From Deltaproteobacteria bacterium (GTDB taxonomy: Bacteria > Myxococcota_A > Bradymonadia > UBA7976 > VGTA01), in assembly GCA_016874875.1 (NCBI GenBank), contig VGTA01000233.1, positions 1-5,960 of the forward strand: 5,960 nucleotides of DNA. The letters are read 5' to 3'. Position numbers and translations under genes: made by a program. The notes beneath the pieces were generated by a model. It did not search any database. It was not told the DNA's origin and saw only the letters and a list, made by a program, of their open reading frames with translations. Shown here piece after piece: positions 1 to 5,907 of the stretch (the first letter of the stretch is position 1; each line of letters begins with the position of its first letter).

Positions 1-176
1 TCGCCTACGAGCTCACCAAGGTCGAGCAGGGGGTCAAGCAGGGCGCCACGCGCCTCGAGGGCCTCAAGGTGAAGCGCGCCGAGCTGATCGTGCCGAGCCG
101 CCTTGAGCGCTTCGCGGGGCGCCACGGCTACCTCGCGGCGGAGGCGGGGCAGATGATCATCCTTGAGCGACGCTGA
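1..176 (+). CDS. ftsL: FtsL-like cell division protein, C-terminal fragment (5' end outside window)
   Basis: This is the last 57 residues of a protein whose beginning lies upstream of the window; the first complete codon is at 3 and the stop is TGA at 174-176. The fragment starts AYELTKVEQGVKQ, continues with a heptad-like, coiled-coil-compatible segment, and ends with SRLERFAGRHGYLAAEAGQMIIL. That end resembles the FtsL C-terminus, where a P-x-RLE-x-x-A motif is followed by a G-Q-hydrophobic end. FtsL is a small bitopic division protein that pairs with FtsB through a periplasmic coiled coil and, with FtsQ, activates FtsW-FtsI. The transmembrane segment expected for FtsL would lie upstream and cannot be seen. 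Position directly before ftsI is the standard dcw arrangement and is the strongest support, because FtsL sequences diverge widely. A generic septum formation initiator/DivIC-like protein is the alternative. Confidence 0.8.
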   Translation, partial: AYELTKVEQGVKQGATRLEGLKVKRAELIVPSRLERFAGRHGYLAAEAGQMIILERR

Positions 177-177
177 G

Positions 178-182
178 AGGAG
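178..182 (+). promoter_or_regulatory. Shine-Dalgarno of ftsI, unusually far from the start
   Basis: AGGAG (within the purine run GAGAGGAG, 175-182) is the only good Shine-Dalgarno before the ATG at 199. It overlaps the region just after the ftsL stop. The spacer to the ATG is 16 nt, longer than the usual 5-10, and is filled by a GAGAC repeat. Each repeat unit also offers a weak GAG closer to the start. The site favours the ATG at 199 over the in-frame TTG at 163, which has no comparable site at a useful distance. Confidence 0.55.
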
Positions 183-194
183 ACGAGACGAGAC
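180..194 (+). repeat. Tandem (GAGAC)x3 in the ftsL-ftsI gap
   Basis: Three perfect copies of GAGAC lie head to tail between the Shine-Dalgarno and the ftsI ATG, followed by a partial GAC. They occupy most of the spacer, so a change in copy number would change the Shine-Dalgarno spacing by 5 nt per unit without touching either protein. Confidence 0.85.
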
Positions 195-198
195 GACC

Positions 199-2556
199 AT
201 GGACTACCAGACCCGCACCTACCTCCCGGTCTACGACGGTGGTGAGACGCGCACCTTTGAGGCGCAGCCCGAGGGCGCCCCGCCGCCGCCGCCACCGCCC
301 CCCCGCCCCTCCCTCAACATCTCGCGCCTCGCCTTCCTCCACAACATCCTGCTCTGCGCCCTCGTCTGCGCCCTCGGCGGGCGCGCCCTCTACCTGCAGG
401 TGCTCTCGCGCCACTACTACAAGCTCCACCAGCGACAGCAGCTCTCGCACATCAAAGAGCAGGGCTGGCGCGGCGTCCTCTTTGACCGCAACGGCCACGT
501 GCTCGCCAACACGGTGCGCACCTACCTGCTCGACATCCAGCCGCAGAAGGTGAGCGCCGAGGGGCTCGCGCAGGTGGCGCGCCGCCTGCCGGAGCTCGTG
601 ACGGGGGTGGACAAGGAGCTGATGCGCTCCCTCGCGCGCTGGAGCGCGCTGCCCGAGGCGGAGCGCCCCAAGTACCAGCGCCTCTTTCGCCACGCCACCC
701 CCGACGAGCGCGAGCGCGTCCACGCCGAGCTCGGGAAGTTCATCAACTCGCACGAGCTGCAGAAGCGGGTCTACCCCAAGGGCGACCTCGCCGGCTCCCT
801 CATCGGCCACATGCCCATCAACAGCGACCACACGCGCGAGCCGATTCGGGGCGTCGAGCGCTCCTATGAGGCGCTCCTGCGCGGCGTGGACAGGCAGCTG
901 ACGGTGGGGCGCGACAGCAACCAGCGGAGCCTGCAGCTCGACAAGGTCCTCCCCGACGAGTCCACGCGCGGCGCCTCCCTGCGCCTCACCCTCGACATGC
1001 GCATCCAGCAGATCACCGAGGCCCACCTCAACGACTGCGTGCGCGACATGGGCGCCAAATCGGGGGTGGCGGTGATCATGGACCCGCACACGGGCGACAT
1101 CCTGGCCATGGCGCAGGCGCCGAGCTACGACCCCAACCGCTACAACGTCTACCCCGCCGAGGAGCACGCCCTGCGCTTCTCCAACCACGCCATCGAGTCG
1201 ATGTTTGAGCCCGGCTCCACCGTCAAGCCCCTCCTGGTGGCGGCGGCGCTCAACGAGCGCGTGGTCACCGCCGAGACGATGTTCTCGGGCATGGGCGGCG
1301 CCTACAACCTCGGCGGGCACAAGGTGTCGGACACCCACGCCCTGCGCGAGATGAACACGCTCGAGGTGATCCAGCACAGCTCCAACGTGGGCGCCATCCA
1401 GATCGCCATCCTGCTCGGGCGCGTGAACTACTACAACTACCTGATTCGGTTTGGCTTCGGGGCGAGCTCCGAGGTGGGACTCGAGCAGGAGCTCCCCGGG
1501 CGCCTCAGCAACATCACCGACACCAAGCACCACAAGGGGCAGGCCTCGGTGGTGCTGGGCAACTGGGCCTACGGCTACGGCTTCAGCGCCACGCCGCTGC
1601 AGATGGCGCAGGCGATCTCGGTGATCGCCAACGGGGGTCACCTCGTGGCGCCGCGGGTGGTGCGCGAGATTCTGCACGACAGCGGCGAGGTCGAGGAGCT
1701 GCCCGTCAACGTCCGCCGCCGCGTAGTGCGCGAGTCGGTGACGCAGACGGTGACGCAGGGGCTCGTGCTGGTGGTGGAGGCGGGGACGGGCAAGCGCGCC
1801 CGCGTGGACGGGTACGCGGTGGCGGGCAAGACGGGCACGACCGAGAAGTTCCAGAACAACACCTACAAGTCCGGCGCCTTCCTGACGTCGTTCATCGGCT
1901 TCGCGCCAGCGGAGAATCCCCGTTTCGCCGCCTACATCATCGTGGACGACCCCAAGCACGAGAAGTTCGGCGGCACCGTGGCGGCGCCCGTGTTCTCCAA
2001 GATCGCCAAGGAGGTGCTGCCCTACCTCGGTGTGCCGCCCACGCGCGCCCAAAAGGAGAGTCCGCGGCCCTTGTCGCGGGCGGTGAGCGCGCGCGCCTCC
2101 TCGGAGGTGACGATCGACTACCAGCCGTGGTGGTCCAAGGAGCGCTTCTTCCGCGGCGACGCCGCGCAGGACGAGCTGGTGCCCGACCTCAAGGGCAAGG
2201 ACATCCCCGGCATGCTCGCGGCGCTCAAGGAGCTGCGGGCGGACGTGGAGATCAGCGGCTCAGGCGTGGTGGTGTCGCAGACGCCGGAGGCGGGCGAGGT
2301 GCTGCCGCGCGGGCGGCGCTTTAAGGTGCAGCTCGAGCGCCCGGCGGTGGTGCGCCACAGCACCGCGCGGCGCGGCGCGGGCGGGCGCTTTGGGGAGGAG
2401 GAGGACGGCGACCAGGAGCGCCGCTCAGAGGCGGACGAGGACGCCGAGCAGCCGATGGAGGAGGGCGCGCCCACGGCGCCGCTGCCCGTGGAGTTCCTCC
2501 GCGCCGCGCCCGCGGAGGAGCCCGTGACGCGCGGCCTGCCCCCGCGGCGCCTGTGA
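199..2556 (+). CDS. ftsI: Septal class B penicillin-binding protein FtsI (PBP3) with C-terminal PASTA domain
   Basis: This 785-residue D,D-transpeptidase crosslinks septal peptidoglycan in the periplasm, working with the glycosyltransferase FtsW. From the ATG at 199 the protein shows a proline-rich cytoplasmic tail (eight prolines, residues 28-35) and one membrane segment (about 45-67). The class B pedestal/dimerisation domain starts at RGVLFDRNGHVLA (91-103). The transpeptidase domain (about 285-605) carries all three active-site motifs: S340-T-V-K343 with the acyl-accepting serine, S394-S-N396, and K544-T-G-T547. It also has the class B signature YGYGFSATPLQMA (458-470). A single PASTA domain (about 661-712, VPDLKGK to FKVQL) and a 73-residue acidic tail follow. 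It is longer than E. coli FtsI (588 residues), mostly because of the PASTA domain and tail. An in-frame TTG at 163 would add 12 residues and overlap ftsL, but lacks a good ribosome site. A SpoVD/Pbp2x-like name would fit the PASTA architecture; the dcw position supports FtsI. Confidence 0.96.
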   Translation: MDYQTRTYLPVYDGGETRTFEAQPEGAPPPPPPPPRPSLNISRLAFLHNILLCALVCALGGRALYLQVLSRHYYKLHQRQQLSHIKEQGWRGVLFDRNGHVLANTVRTYLLDIQPQKVSAEGLAQVARRLPELVTGVDKELMRSLARWSALPEAERPKYQRLFRHATPDERERVHAELGKFINSHELQKRVYPKGDLAGSLIGHMPINSDHTREPIRGVERSYEALLRGVDRQLTVGRDSNQRSLQLDKVLPDESTRGASLRLTLDMRIQQITEAHLNDCVRDMGAKSGVAVIMDPHTGDILAMAQAPSYDPNRYNVYPAEEHALRFSNHAIESMFEPGSTVKPLLVAAALNERVVTAETMFSGMGGAYNLGGHKVSDTHALREMNTLEVIQHSSNVGAIQIAILLGRVNYYNYLIRFGFGASSEVGLEQELPGRLSNITDTKHHKGQASVVLGNWAYGYGFSATPLQMAQAISVIANGGHLVAPRVVREILHDSGEVEELPVNVRRRVVRESVTQTVTQGLVLVVEAGTGKRARVDGYAVAGKTGTTEKFQNNTYKSGAFLTSFIGFAPAENPRFAAYIIVDDPKHEKFGGTVAAPVFSKIAKEVLPYLGVPPTRAQKESPRPLSRAVSARASSEVTIDYQPWWSKERFFRGDAAQDELVPDLKGKDIPGMLAALKELRADVEISGSGVVVSQTPEAGEVLPRGRRFKVQLERPAVVRHSTARRGAGGRFGEEEDGDQERRSEADEDAEQPMEEGAPTAPLPVEFLRAAPAEEPVTRGLPPRRL

Positions 2557-2600
2557 GGGCGCGCCCGTGAGCGCCGCCTCCCGCGAGTCATCTCCCGCGC

Positions 2601-2630
2601 CCCCCTCTCTCTAGGCCCCCTCTCTCTAGG
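2601..2630 (+). repeat. Perfect 15-bp tandem duplication before murEF
   Basis: Two identical head-to-tail copies of CCCCCTCTCTCTAGG (2601-2615 and 2616-2630) fill the end of the 83-bp gap after ftsI. Each copy is a pyrimidine tract ending in CTAGG. Only the second copy is followed by AG, which completes AGGAG, the Shine-Dalgarno of the next gene. The rest of the gap (2557-2600) shows no terminator or recognisable promoter; it begins with the 10-bp palindrome GGGCGCGCCC. Confidence 0.9.
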
Positions 2631-2632
2631 AG
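2628..2632 (+). promoter_or_regulatory. Shine-Dalgarno of murEF
   Basis: AGGAG ends 7 nt before the ATG at 2640, which is ideal spacing, and fixes the start codon. Its first three bases belong to the second copy of the 15-bp repeat. The preceding CT-rich tract is single-strand prone and could serve as a ribosome standby or S1-binding stretch, but that is only inference. Confidence 0.8.
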
Positions 2633-2639
2633 CGCCCCC

Positions 2640-5600
2640 ATGCCCGCTTCCCTCAGCGACCTGCGCGCCCGCCTCGACACCCTGCGCGCCCTCACGCCCC
2701 TCAGCGGAATCACCCACGACAGCCGCGCCGTGCGCCCCGGGTGGCTCTACGTGGCGCTCGCTGGGCGCGCCACGCACGGCGCGCGCCACATCCCGCAGGC
2801 GCTCGCGCGCGGCGCGGCGGCGGTGGCGGTGAGCGCGCGCGAGCCGCGCCCCCCCGAGCTGCCTCCCGAGGTGCCCACCCTCCTCCTGAGCGACCCCCGC
2901 CGCGACCTCGCGCACCTCTCGGAGTGGGTGTGGGGGGAGCCGCTGCGCGCCCTGCGCCTGGCGGGGGTGACGGGCACCAACGGCAAGACCACGACCACCA
3001 CGCTCCTCGCCGACGCGCTGGCGGAGGAGGAGGGGGACGTGGGGCTGCTCGGGACGGTGCTCGGGCGCGGCGGGGGGCTCGCCGAGGCGTCGGCGATGAC
3101 CACCCTCGAAGCCCCGGCGCTGCACGAGCGCTTCGCGCGCTTCCGCGACGCCGGCGTCCGCACCTGCGTGATGGAGGTGAGCTCGATCGGCGTCAGCGAG
3201 GAGCGCGTCCGCGCCGCCCGCTTCGCCGCCGCCGCCTTCACCAACCTCACCGAGGACCACCTCGACTACCACGGCACGATGGAGTCCTACGCGGCGGCCA
3301 AGCTCACGTTCCTGCGCGAGCTGCTGGCGCCGGGGGCGACGGCGGTGGTGAATCTCGACGACCCGTGGGGGGCGGAGGCGGCGGCGGCGGCGCGGGCGGG
3401 CGGAGCGCGGGTGTGGGGTCTGTCGCTCCACGCGCCCGCCGCCGACGACGCGGCGCGCGGGGGCGACGGGCTCGACGGGCGCGTGGGGTGGCGGGCGCTG
3501 TCGCTCCACGCCGACGGGCTCGAGGGAGTCCTCGCCACCCCCCTCGGCGACGTCGCCCTGCGCGCGCCCCTGATCGGGGAGTTCAACGCCTACAACGTGG
3601 CCACCGCCGCCGCCCTCGCCCTCGCCCTCGGGGTGGGGGAGGGGGCGCTCCAGCGCGCGATGGCGCGCGCGAGGGTGCGCGGGCGCATGGAGCGCGCCCT
3701 GGGCGGCCTCGACGCCCCCTGGGCGCTCGACCCGGTGATTCTCGTGGACTACGCCCACACCCCCGACGCCCTCCGCCGCGCCCTCGCCGCCCTGCGCGCG
3801 CCGCTCGCGGGCGAGGCGGGCGGGGCGGGCGGGGCGGGCGAGGCGGGCGGGGGGCGGCGCCTGTGGTGCCTCTTTGGGTGCGGCGGCGACCGCGACGCGC
3901 ACAAGCGCCCGCTCATGGGGCGCGCGGCGGCGCTCGCCGACGGGGTCATCTTGACGTCCGACAACCCGCGCGGCGAGGACCCCGCGCGGATCGCCGCCGC
4001 GGTCCTCGAGGGCTGCCGCGCGGCGGGGCTGGCGGAGGCGCTCGCCGGCGCGCCCCAGCAGGGCGCCGTGTGGGTGGAGCTCGACCGCGCCCGCGCCCTC
4101 CACGCCGCCGTCGCCGCCCTCGCCCCCGGCGACGTGCTGCTGGTGGCGGGCAAGGGCCACGAGGCGTACCAGGAGGCGCGCGGGGCGCGCGCGCCCTTCG
4201 ACGACCTCGAGCACGCCAACGGCGCCCTGCGCGCCTGGCGCGCCGCGTGGAGTCTCCACACCCGCGCCCTCTGCCACGACGCGGGGGGGGCGCTGGTGGC
4301 GGGGGCGCACGGCCCCCTCGCCGGCGGCGTGATCGACTCCCGCGCCCTCGCGCCGCGCGAGGCGTTCTTTTGCCTGCGAGGCGCGCGCGACGGGCACGAC
4401 TTCGCGGCGGCGGCGGCGGCGGCGGGGGCGGCGGCGGTGGTGACGCGCCGCGGGTGGCGCCCCGCCCCGGAGGCGCGCGCGGCGCTCCTTGAGGCGCTCG
4501 CGCGCGGCGGGGGGGCGTGGGTGGAGGTGGACGAGCCCGAGCGCGCCCTCGCGGCCTTCGCCGCCGCGCACCGCCGCCGCGCCTTCCGCGGGGTGCTCGT
4601 GGGGCTCACGGGGAGCAACGGCAAGACCTCCACCAAGGAGCTGCTCGCCGCCGCCCTCGGGCGAGTGGCGCCCACCCTCGCCACGGAGGGCAACCTCAAC
4701 AACCACCTCGGCGTGCCGCTCACCCTGCTGCGCCTGCGACCGCACCACCGCCTCGCGGTCATCGAGATGGGCATGAGCGCCCCCGGCGAGATCGCCCACC
4801 TCGCCGCCCTCGCCCGCCCCGACGTGGGCCTCATCACCACCGTCGCCGCCGCCCACCTCGAGGGGCTCGGCACCATCGAGGCGGTGGCGCGCGCCAAGGG
4901 CGAGCTGTTCGCCGGCCTCGCCGCTGACGGCCACGCCCACTTCAACGAGGCGCTCCCCCACCGCGCCGAGGCGCTCGCCGCCGCCCGCTGCCACCTCCAC
5001 CCCGTCTCAGAGCGCGAGGCGCGCCTCGGCGTCGCCGCCCACTCCCCCCACGAGAGCGCCGCGTCCCTCTCGCTGTCGGCGCGGGCGCTGTGGGAGGCCA
5101 CGGGGGTGGGCGCGGCGGAGCCGGCGGGCGCGGAGGGGGGCGCGGGCGAGGGGGAGGCGGGCGGCCCGTGGGGCGGCGAGGGCGGGTTTGAGGGGACGCT
5201 GCGCCTGCGGCTCGTGGGCGACCACCAGCTCCACAACGCGCGCCTCGCCCTCAGCGCCGCCCTCAGCGCCCTCGCCCTCCTCAGCGCGCGCGACGGCGCT
5301 CCCCCGCGCGCCGCCCGCGCCGCGGCGGTGGCGGCGCTCCCCGCGCTCCTCGCCGGCCTCGCCGCCAGCCCCCCGCCGAGCCTCCGCGGCGAGGCGCGCC
5401 CCCTGCCCGGCGGGGGGGTGGCGTGGGTGGACTGCTACAACGCCAACCCGCAGTCCACCCTCGCCGCCGCCCGCACCTTTTGGGCCAGCGGCCTGCGCGG
5501 CCCCCTCGTGCTCGGGGAGCTCAAGGAGCTCGGCCCCACCGCCGACGCCCTCCACGCCGCCCTCGGGCGCGACATCGAGGCCCTCGTGGGCCCCGCCGCC

Positions 5601-5846
5601 CTCGTCCTCACGGCCGGCGACGGCGCGCGCGCGCTCCACGAGGCGCTCCTCGCCGCCGGGCACCACCCCGCGCGCGCCGCCCACTACCCCCTCAGCGCCC
5701 TCGACGCGCTCACCGCCCACCTCCGCGCCGCGCTCGCCGAGGCGCCTCAGCAGAGCGTCTTGATCAAGGGCTCGCGCAGCGGCCGCCTCGAGCGCGTCGC
5801 CGACGCCCTCGCCCCCCCCCTCCCCTCCTCGCCCGCGCACCCGTAG
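2640..5846 (+). CDS. murE/murF: MurE-MurF fusion: UDP-MurNAc-tripeptide ligase (meso-DAP) plus D-Ala-D-Ala-adding ligase
   Basis: One 1068-residue cytoplasmic protein carries two complete ATP-dependent Mur ligases that act in succession. The MurE half (about 1-537) has the UDP-binding DSR at 27-29, P-loop GVTGTNGKTT (109-118, K116), MEVSSIGV (178-185), NLTEDHLDYHGT with the presumed carbamylated K221, DNPR (441-444), the meso-DAP recognition signature, and GKGHE (504-508). The MurF half (about 538-1068) has DSR (566-568), P-loop GLTGSNGKTS (655-664, K662), EGNLNNHLGVPLTLL (from 683), AKGELF with presumed carbamylated K753, GDHQLHN, DCYNANPQS (931-939) and KGSRS (1043-1047). MurE ends at about W537 and MurF-like sequence begins at once, so there is essentially no linker. 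Both halves are longer than the E. coli enzymes (495 and 452 residues) because of Gly/Ala/Glu-rich insertions at about 391-405 and 822-852. No internal start with a ribosome site was seen. Odd point: I183 replaces the His of the usual SSH. MurE-MurF fusions are known elsewhere, for example in Bordetella. Confidence 0.96.
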   Translation: MPASLSDLRARLDTLRALTPLSGITHDSRAVRPGWLYVALAGRATHGARHIPQALARGAAAVAVSAREPRPPELPPEVPTLLLSDPRRDLAHLSEWVWGEPLRALRLAGVTGTNGKTTTTTLLADALAEEEGDVGLLGTVLGRGGGLAEASAMTTLEAPALHERFARFRDAGVRTCVMEVSSIGVSEERVRAARFAAAAFTNLTEDHLDYHGTMESYAAAKLTFLRELLAPGATAVVNLDDPWGAEAAAAARAGGARVWGLSLHAPAADDAARGGDGLDGRVGWRALSLHADGLEGVLATPLGDVALRAPLIGEFNAYNVATAAALALALGVGEGALQRAMARARVRGRMERALGGLDAPWALDPVILVDYAHTPDALRRALAALRAPLAGEAGGAGGAGEAGGGRRLWCLFGCGGDRDAHKRPLMGRAAALADGVILTSDNPRGEDPARIAAAVLEGCRAAGLAEALAGAPQQGAVWVELDRARALHAAVAALAPGDVLLVAGKGHEAYQEARGARAPFDDLEHANGALRAWRAAWSLHTRALCHDAGGALVAGAHGPLAGGVIDSRALAPREAFFCLRGARDGHDFAAAAAAAGAAAVVTRRGWRPAPEARAALLEALARGGGAWVEVDEPERALAAFAAAHRRRAFRGVLVGLTGSNGKTSTKELLAAALGRVAPTLATEGNLNNHLGVPLTLLRLRPHHRLAVIEMGMSAPGEIAHLAALARPDVGLITTVAAAHLEGLGTIEAVARAKGELFAGLAADGHAHFNEALPHRAEALAAARCHLHPVSEREARLGVAAHSPHESAASLSLSARALWEATGVGAAEPAGAEGGAGEGEAGGPWGGEGGFEGTLRLRLVGDHQLHNARLALSAALSALALLSARDGAPPRAARAAAVAALPALLAGLAASPPPSLRGEARPLPGGGVAWVDCYNANPQSTLAAARTFWASGLRGPLVLGELKELGPTADALHAALGRDIEALVGPAALVLTAGDGARALHEALLAAGHHPARAAHYPLSALDALTAHLRAALAEAPQQSVLIKGSRSGRLERVADALAPPLPSSPAHP
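3810..3854 (+). repeat. In-frame 9-bp minisatellite inside the MurE part
   Basis: Five consecutive 9-bp units, four of type GGCGRGGCG and a last GGCGGGGGG, encode GEA-GGA-GGA-GEA-GGG (fusion residues 391-405). The run lies between the helix ending LAALRAPLA and the conserved strand LWCLFGCGGDRD of the C-terminal domain, where E. coli MurE has only a short loop. Unit gain or loss would keep the frame, so the loop can vary in length without disrupting the enzyme. Confidence 0.85.
3818..3838 (+). other. Predicted G-quadruplex motif on the coding strand of murE
   Basis: Five runs of three or four G (3818-3820, 3822-3825, 3827-3829, 3831-3834, 3836-3838) are separated by single C bases. Runs of at least three G with 1-nt loops are the most stable class of canonical G-quadruplex sequence, although the alternating C can also pair in GC duplex. 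It lies on the coding strand, so the mRNA carries it too. It arises from the 9-bp minisatellite, so it may be a by-product of that repeat rather than a selected structure. Confidence 0.5.
4404..4424 (+). repeat. (GCG)x7 microsatellite encoding polyalanine in the MurF part
   Basis: Seven consecutive GCG codons encode A589-A595, directly after DGHDF of the MurF N-terminal domain and followed by GAAAVV. MurF proteins keep this helix (consensus of the type DGHDFI-x-x-A-x-x-x-GA-x-x-VV), so the segment belongs in the protein, but here every variable position has become alanine. Confidence 0.8.
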
Positions 5847-5853
5847 CCCGTAG
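5840..5853 (+). repeat. CCCGTAG x2 over the murEF stop codon
   Basis: The 7-mer CCCGTAG is present twice in tandem. The first copy (5840-5846) contains the in-frame TAG stop of murEF and the second (5847-5853) places another TAG in a different frame 7 nt on. The remaining gap to mraY (5854-5907) is C-rich up to about 5877, then purine-richer, and shows no terminator hairpin. Confidence 0.8.
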
Positions 5854-5907
5854 CCCTCCCCGCGCCCCGCGCCCCGTCATCGCGAGAGATCGAGAAAGCG
5901 ACCCTCC

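Noticed and set aside
163..198. TTG at 163 as an earlier start of ftsI
   Set aside because: It would overlap ftsL and lacks a Shine-Dalgarno at a workable distance; the added residues are only a translation of the purine-rich ribosome-binding region and repeat. ATG 199 is preferred, though the 16-nt spacer leaves some doubt.
157..2052. Long antisense open frame (631 codons) opposite ftsI
   Set aside because: Its product is low-complexity, rich in Arg/Gly/Val/His, with no recognisable domain. It mirrors the ftsI codons, as expected for high third-position GC, where stop codons are rare on the opposite strand.
2557..2566. Palindrome GGGCGCGCCC directly after the ftsI stop as a terminator or operator
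   Set aside because: It has no loop or T-tract, and self-complementary GC stretches are frequent at this composition.
2567..2614. Possible 15-codon leader frame (GTG start, stop TAG inside the first 15-bp repeat) before murEF
   Set aside because: There is no ribosome site of its own beyond the ftsI end, no regulatory codon run, and such short frames are common by chance here.
2741..4492. Sense-strand open frame of 583 codons overlapping murEF in another frame
   Set aside because: The product is almost entirely Arg, Gly, Pro and Ala. The overlapping murEF frame carries all Mur-ligase motifs.
2118..5000. Very long antisense open frame (960 codons) across the ftsI end, the gap and most of murEF
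   Set aside because: The product is repetitive Arg/Gly/Ala/Glu sequence with no motif. It spans two convincing sense genes and the gap between them; a shadow of GC-rich coding sequence.
5847..5907. Terminator or promoter in the murEF-mraY gap
   Set aside because: The strand is C-rich with few G until about 5877, so no stable hairpin forms, and no convincing -35/-10 pair is visible. Read-through into mraY is more likely.
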